Assembly (NCBI GenBank): GCA_003550305.1
Contig: QKYT01000467.1
Span: forward strand, 21,268 to 47,762
DNA length: 26,495 nt
Direction of reading: 5' to 3'
Origin: Glomus cerebriforme
Taxonomy: Eukaryota; Glomeromycota; Glomeromycetes; Glomerales; Glomeraceae
Notes under the pieces: generated by a model
What the model was told of the DNA's origin: nothing
Databases searched by the model: none
What the model saw: the letters and a program-made list of their open reading frames with translations, nothing else
Made by a program: the position numbers and the translations under genes
In this document: one piece after another, positions 17,627 through 26,495 of the stretch
How positions within the stretch are numbered: the first letter of the stretch is position 1
How the letters are laid out: the number at the start of each line of letters is the position of its first letter

Positions 17627-19760
17627 TTATTGTGGATTACATCCCAAAGAATGATCATCATCATCATCATCATCATCATCATCTTCGTCCCATACGTTTC
17701 CACTTCTTGCTTTCTTGTTACCATACTAATACAGTATAGGAAGACATTGAAGCATCCGAATTAGTAGCTGATCAAAATGCAAAACAAAAAAATCAATCAT
17801 TTTACCTCGCTAAAGTTTCCTTCAGTCAAGTGTACTTCATCGAGAATTTCCGGGTAAGTTGAAGGATCTTCAACCTTCCTTTTTGGTAAAAGCGCCTCCA
17901 ATTCCTATTTCGATGCATATTTATAAATAAAAAATTAATATAATAAACACAAAAATAAATTAATTTACCTTAATTTTTTCCGGAGTTATCCACATGTCAG
18001 GTGGAAATTCTACATTGAACCTAACATACAAATTACCTTTGTCAGACGATCGCTTATACTGTGGCATACCTTCACCAACTATGCATTTCACGGCACCAGG
18101 TTTTATCACTTCACCGGCAGGATGATTTATAACCAGCCCACGTCCATCCAGATGTTTAACAAGAACCTTCGAAAATCCACAAAGCGCTTCAGTAATTGAT
18201 ATACTAACTTCTGTTAGTAAATCATTACCTTGTCGCTCAAATTTTTCGTGAGGTTTTTGTTTGAGGACAAGAATTACATCTCCTGTTTCAACACCAGGCT
18301 ATGATACAAAAACATAAAACAAAATAGTTCATAAATATAATTCAGAAGCTTTATTTAAAGTAAAACATGATTTAAACTTTTGTATAAATACCTCTTGATC
18401 AGCTTCACCTTGCATGACTATTCTTTGATTATCTTGCATACCTTTCTCAATAAAAATGTCTAGTTTCTTTTTTTCTTCTATAGTCTTTACGCCTTTACAT
18501 TTCTTGCACTTATTTCCCTTAATTACTTCACCTTCACCATCGCCTTAAAATTTATGCATAATTGTAAGCGTCTAAGCGATAGAAATACACTATAAATCAA
18601 TTACAAATATATTTTTAACACATACAAGTAGTACAAACTGTATTTATTCTTTGAATCATGCCAGGACCGATTTGTCGCATAGCGACTTTGATTCCACGAC
18701 CTTCACAGCTGGTACATTTACTGGTAGCCCCAGATTTACTACCCTTTCTATACAGATGATTAAAATATTCAGTATTAGACCAAATTTGAATTAATATCAA
18801 CGATTAGCCGAAAAAAATTTTATATACCCGTGGCATGATGGGCAAACAACATCTTTCTGCAAAGAAATTTTGGTAGTTTTTCCATTATAAAGATCTTCCA
18901 AAGTAACGGGGAAATGTTTAACGATATCTTCTCCACGCCTTTGTCTAGAAGGTCCACCACCTAAATATATTCATTAATGTAATATATAATATATATAATT
19001 ATTACAAGTATTATAATAATGATTTAAAAAAGTAGCTTGCACTAACCTCCCATTCCACCAAAACTAAAAAAACTCGCAAATAATTCTTCGGCCGACATAC
19101 TAGTACCACCACCACCGGATAATCCATCTTCACCAAATCGATCATATAATTCACTAAAGGAATTAATTAATTAACAATTTGACGCGTTTCTAAAACCGAA
19201 TTTTTAATAAATTGCAATAATTAATTACCGTTTCTCTGGATCACTTAAAACATCATATGCGTGGCTAATTTCTTTAAACTTTTCTGAGGCTTCATCATCA
19301 GGATTTTTGTCGGGATGATATTTCATCGCCTATAAAATAAATAAATATATAAATAAATTTCTTGTGATACAATTGAATAAATACAGAAGCTAAAACACGT
19401 GTTTCCAAATAGTGCATTTCCAAATAATTAAAATGAGATAATTCAAAATTCTTTTATTGTATTTTATAGTAAAATGCAACAAGAAAAAAAAAAAAAAATC
19501 TCTTCATAGTAAACCACATTAAACTTTCTCGGAATGATTTTAGTACTAACTACAACAATTTAGCCAGAATTATAAGATCTACTTCTTTAACTTACTAACT
19601 TGCGGTATGCCTATAATAAGTATACATGCAAAATGATTTTATTAGTTAAATAATACTTGTACTTCATATAAAAATCCGGAATAGTTTTTACCTTTTTGAT
19701 TTCACCTTCAGAAGCGATCGTTTCGACACCGAGAACTTCATAGTAATTAGTATTTTTCAT
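17627..19760 (-). CDS. YDJ1: Type I (class A) DnaJ/Hsp40 co-chaperone, Ydj1/DNAJA-like
   Basis: Stimulates Hsp70 ATPase and delivers unfolded clients in the cytosol and at organelle surfaces. Ten exons: 19692-19760, 19596-19610, 19229-19329, 19047-19153, 18828-18960, 18626-18747, 18392-18543, 17969-18298, 17806-17904, 17627-17725. All phases agree, giving 408 aa (yeast Ydj1 is 409). The J domain starts [20 protein letters not shown], with HPD at 33-35. A Gly/Phe-rich linker follows to about 101. Four zinc repeats: C137PSCHGKG, C153TSCEGRG, C180TTCDGEG, C195KKCKGVK. The client-binding C domain runs to about 375. Then come ten Asp residues and the terminal C405NPQ, a CaaX-like farnesylation box as in Ydj1 (CASQ). 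Exon 2 is only 15 nt (AYRKL). Introns are 64-93 nt except intron 2 (266 nt). The start was chosen as the first Met before the canonical YYEVLGV. Confidence 0.93.
19596..19610 (-). other. YDJ1: 15-nt micro-exon of the DnaJ gene (AYRKL)
   Basis: TTATTATAG|GCATACCGCAAGTTA|GTAAGTT supplies exactly the five residues between ...GEIKK (exon 1) and AMKYHPDKN (exon 3). These belong to the near-invariant KKAYRKLAxKYHPDKN of J domains. Phase is 0 on both sides, so skipping it would keep the frame but delete part of helix II. Confidence 0.9.
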
Positions 19761-20698
19761 CGCGACAATGTCCTAAGATCTAAATCAAAAAGTTTACAAA
19801 AACCGCAAAAAAGAAAAAAATTACTTTAAATGAATATTAGATCGCGTGACTGACCACTTGACTCACGCTTCAGAAATTTTTTTTAACTAACCAGAATTTT
19901 TTAAATTCTAACATAAAGTATGACATCACGTGACTAATTAGAAGTTGATCATATTATCTATAGATCAAATTTTTATCTAGCCAGTGTTTAAATATTTTAG
20001 TAAATATGGACACAAAATATAAAACTTGAACAATGATTCAAAAAATTCTTTGTACTTATGCATCGCACAAAAAAAATAAATATGTAAATCTAAATTTCAA
20101 ACTAAATTATGTCCTTGTTCCTGAAATTTCGGAAAGAATTTAATTATCCTTTTCAGCATTCTTTTAAGAAAAATATTTTTTCTTTGATTCTAACAAGTGT
20201 AAATATTTATCATTATAATAAATTAAATATATTCAAATAATATTGTAAAATTTATGCACGTTTTTAGTTTTGACTTTTGCGCAAATTTTTTTAAATGAAA
20301 TAATGAACAAGAATTTTAAAATAAATAAATAAATATATATATAATAAATCTACAAATAAACAAGGAACATAAAACACGCAAAACATAAGAAATCTATAAT
20401 GTTATAATATATAAACAATAATAATTAATTCGAAATGGCGTTGATATATATTGTAGGGGGAGTTGAAATGGGTTTATACATTGAGAATGTGTGTAACATT
20501 TAATAACAAGAATTAAACCCGCCTTGAGATCCTAAATAAAATAAAATAATATTTCCTAACAAAAAGTCTAAGAAATAAATAACTAAAATAAAATAAATAA
20601 ATCGTATAAATGTTATAAATGTCCAAATAAATACTAATAATAAAATACAATAATGAAAAACAGAGAATAAACGACAAATTATTGATTGAAGCTAATTC
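19761..20698. other. Intergenic: DnaJ promoter side and PAK 3' side
   Basis: AT-rich, no ORF. The palindromic E-box TCACGTGA at 19926-19933 is about 165 nt upstream of the DnaJ ATG. I looked for canonical heat-shock elements (nTTCnnGAAn) near the start and saw no clean one. Confidence 0.55.
19926..19933. promoter_or_regulatory. Palindromic E-box TCACGTGA upstream of DnaJ
   Basis: TCACGTGA is a classic bHLH (Cbf1/MITF-type) site. Similar CACGTGAT motifs occur at 9749-9756 inside a TIR and at 14041-14048, so it may also be simply a repeat-derived word in this genome. Confidence 0.3.
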
Positions 20699-20719
20699 TT
20701 TTTTTTTTTTTTTTTTTTT
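20699..20719. repeat. T21 homopolymer in the presumed 3' UTR of the PAK gene
   Basis: A run of 21 T (A on the gene strand) lies about 60 nt past the kinase stop codon. Confidence 0.8.
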
Positions 20720-20781
20720 AATATCTCGTTACCAGATTATCCAAAACATTATAACGTGACTTTTTTTTGTAAAATGAATTT

Positions 20782-23973
<3,192 letters not shown>

Positions 23974-24420
23974 AATTTTAGTCTGTACTGTTTTTTTTAT
24001 ATATATATGCGCAGTTATATTGTATATTTCGTTTCGTTTTTTTTTCCTAATACTGAGCTACCAAATACCAACTTTAAAGTTTTCCCTTTAAATTATTAAA
24101 CACAATAAATAAATAAAAAAGTCATTCTCATAAAAAAAAAAAATAAATAAAATTGAGGAGCCTTTCGTGTTACAATAAACCCCAATGGTCCGACCCATCC
24201 TCTTGACAATGGATTTTTACAATCCCCGATCATATTACAATATTTACTCGGCGTTTTTTTTTTTGAATTCATAAAATAATTACGGAAAGAATCTGGAAAG
24301 TCACCTTACCAGCATTAGATTATAAGTTATATAAAGATCACCGCTCTAAAATTTTATATTAACAGTATTAGTATTAGTATGTGTTTTTTTAAGGTCAAAA
24401 AGTCATTTGAAATTAACGGC
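23974..24420. promoter_or_regulatory. Upstream region of the PAK gene
   Basis: This is the least AT-rich part of the right flank. It contains a CCCCAATGG (CCAAT-type) word at about 24180-24188 and an (AT)n run near 24000-24008, about 30 nt before the ATG. No uORF or recognisable operator stands out. Confidence 0.35.
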
Positions 24421-24558
24421 TGAATTCAATAACGGAAATTTAATTTTATAAATTGTATTTGAAAAAAAAATTTTTTTCATTGTAGTAACAAATATATATA
24501 GTATATAGAAATTCCAAAAAAATAAATTAGATTAAAATTTATGAATATAACATGGCTT

Positions 24559-24601
24559 ACTTGATCCAGCATAATATAAAACAAATATATATGGATCAAG
24601 T
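24559..24601. repeat. Short inverted repeat ACTTGATCCA ... TGGATCAAGT
   Basis: Perfect 10-bp arms at 24559-24568 and 24592-24601 with a 23-nt AT-rich centre. It could be a hairpin or the remnant of a tiny MITE. No ORF. Confidence 0.55.
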
Positions 24602-25729
24602 TAACAAAAAAGAATCCAATTCTGATTTTTTTATAATTAAATTTATATCTTATTTTAAGTAGAATTTTTTTTTTTTTTTACTTTTTATAATACAAATCAA
24701 CAAACAAATTGATTGTCTAGAATGCAAAAGCAAATATAAATTAATCTTACTATTTAAAATTTTCTAAATTATAACCAGTTTAATAACTTAAAAATTTTAT
24801 TTGAAACATTGGAGTGAGTTTGAAAGTTAAAAATAAATAGTATTAATATAAAGATTTATAATAATTAATAAATGTAAGATTTAATTACTTTGTTGATTAA
24901 TTTTTAAAAGCAAAAGTACATATATAAATAATATTACAGAATTTTAAAACCCTATTTTAACTTTATTCAAAAGATTTAAAATAGATATCTGTAACTATAT
25001 AGATATCAATTTATTAATACTTATAAAAAGGTATTTTATATAAAAGGTAATTATATAGAAGTCTAATTGTATAATATATAAATATATACAGTATATATAT
25101 ATTTTTTTTAATTTATAAATTAAATACAAATTATATATTTTTATTTATCTTTTATAAATTTTTCTCACCTTTCTAATTTAATTTAAATATAACTTATTTA
25201 ACACCACCATAATAGCCAAATTAATCTTTTATTTTATTATTAAAATGCTATATATAGATTCTGTCTTATATAGATCAATGCTAATAATTATTTTTAAGAA
25301 AATATAATTTTAAAATTTCTAGATCATAAAAAAATTATATCTGACTATTCTATCCTAACTACTTTTAATTAAACCTATTTTATTTACTAAGTTAAAATTT
25401 ATACAAGTTATTCTTTTAGAAAGTTTATATTACTAATGGTAGATGCCTTCCATCCTAGTTTAACTAGCTATAAAATAAAAAGTATTTATATTAATTATAT
25501 ATTTTTTTACTAATTATAGATCTTTTATATTTAAGTATTATTTTTTTAATACAGATTTCTTTATATTTAGTAGGGTAATATTAGGAGTTCTAGGATAGCC
25601 ATTATTTGTCCTTTAGAAGTTATTGTAAAAATTAGGGTTATATAACCTTCTTTTAATTCTAGGAGCAATTATAGGAGTAAGTTACATGATTTCCAAACTA
25701 CTTTAGGAGTTTTTTAAAGTCTAATATCA
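24602..25729. other. AT-rich stretch, nothing recognised
   Basis: No supported ORF, array or element ends. From about 25570 a CTAGGAGT/TAGGAG word recurs irregularly to about 25815. Confidence 0.55.
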
Positions 25730-25786
25730 AAGGTTAGATACTATAGACCTCAAATTCACTTCAGAAATCTTTTAAAATCTAACCTT
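25730..25786. repeat. Inverted repeat AAGGTTAGAT ... ATCTAACCTT
   Basis: Perfect 10-bp arms at 25730-25739 and 25777-25786 with a 37-nt loop. Function unknown. Confidence 0.5.
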
Positions 25787-25969
25787 AATTATATTCTTTA
25801 TATTATTCTAGGAGTCTATTTTTTGGTACAAATATTACACGACCTCTATTTTACCACAGGAATTTATTTTCTAAGGTAAAAATATAAGTATATTTCTTAA
25901 TTTTAACTTTAAAGTTGAACTTGAATTTATCAGGAAATTTTTTCAGGAAATATATAGTGATATATATCT

Positions 25970-26240
25970 CTTTATCATTATTTATCACATTAATTATAAT
26001 ATGTAATATATATCAATAATAATCGAACTCGTCAAATAAATTCGATATGAATAAATAGTAATAAAACATCAGATTTTAACCTAAATGATAAATATCGATA
26101 AATATTTAAATAATAAATATCAAATTCAATAAACACCAATAAATATGCTAATGATAAATAACCTGAATGATAAAAAATACAAATGATAAAAATTAAAATT
26201 TAACCAATATGATAAACATAATATTTTATAAAGGATAAAT
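25970..26240. repeat. Degenerate AATGATAAATA-type low-complexity tract
   Basis: GATAAATA, AATGATAAA and AATAAATAT words recur irregularly over about 270 bp with no fixed period. It is probably a decayed minisatellite. Confidence 0.45.
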
Positions 26241-26301
26241 AATCCTTTGCATTTATTTTATGGATAAATCTATTTGTAACATCATGTTACGTGTCTTATT
26301 T

Positions 26302-26349
26302 NTAACAACCTCAATTTTATCNAATTAAAATTTAAGATNAGGTNTAANN
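26302..26349. other. Ambiguous bases (N) in the assembly
   Basis: N occurs at 26302, 26322, 26339, 26344, 26348 and 26349. The local sequence is uncertain, perhaps from collapsed repeat copies. Confidence 0.95.
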
Positions 26350-26495
26350 TAAATAGTTTAGCGAATCAAAATAAAAGATCAGTTGTGTAACTAAACAAGA
26401 ATTTTTTTAAAAAATTTCAAAAAACTGCTTATAACTTAAAATTTTATCTATGAAACTGTCTTTGTTACATTAAGTAAAAGTTTTCCAAATTAAAT

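Noticed and set aside
23974..24420. Missing N-terminal PH-domain exon (Cla4-type PAK)
   Set aside because: No coding-like segment or splice pair with PH features was seen upstream of the ATG.

Overview
The window looks like a piece of a very AT-rich, transposon-laden fungal nuclear genome. It has short GT-AG introns (mostly 64-130 nt), gene-poor repeat tracts, and genes whose best family matches are fungal/metazoan housekeeping proteins. An arbuscular mycorrhizal fungus (Glomeromycotina, Rhizophagus-like) fits best. That is inference from style and gene content, not from a search.

The window falls into two compartments. About 1-14,040 is a repeat compartment with no intact protein gene. It holds a 61-bp minisatellite (11-430), a small foldback element (764-930), a possible coding fossil (1550-1990), a 51-bp array (3062-3365), a MITE-like inverted-repeat element (3501-3793), a 2.5-kb TIR element (4291-6786), and a 6.4-kb decayed hAT transposon (7180-13599) flanked by an 8-bp target duplication. 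The hAT copy has itself been invaded by three further inverted-repeat elements (8213-8662, 8886-9798, 11011-12828). The last of these carries a roughly 1-kb purine-rich tract. Remnants of other transposases flank the insertions.

From 14,927 to 23,973 there are three intact multi-exon genes, all on the minus strand. The first is a TAF3-type TFIID subunit (histone fold plus C-terminal PHD finger, 615 aa, 2 exons). The second is a type I DnaJ/Ydj1 Hsp40 with a C-terminal CaaX-like box (408 aa, 10 exons, one of only 15 nt). The third is a Ste20/PAK kinase (726 aa, 11 exons, CRIB plus kinase domain). I reassembled each from splice sites; exon phases agree throughout. They are separate transcription units with 0.8-1.0 kb between them and have no obvious joint function. 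The right end (24-26.5 kb) is AT-rich and contains N bases.

The most unusual signal is in the repeat compartment. Tandem arrays at 4862-5570, 5829-6450 and 9210-9650 are built, on the minus strand, of exon-like blocks of about 33-43 nt. These are separated by intron-like spacers of 74-84 nt, each with a donor, a TACTAAY-like branch site, a pyrimidine tract and a TAG/AAG acceptor. Spacer length matches the authentic introns of the neighbouring genes. Two of these arrays lie in one TIR element and the third in another, different one. Copies differ largely at CG/TG/CA positions, which suggests decay of methylated CpG.
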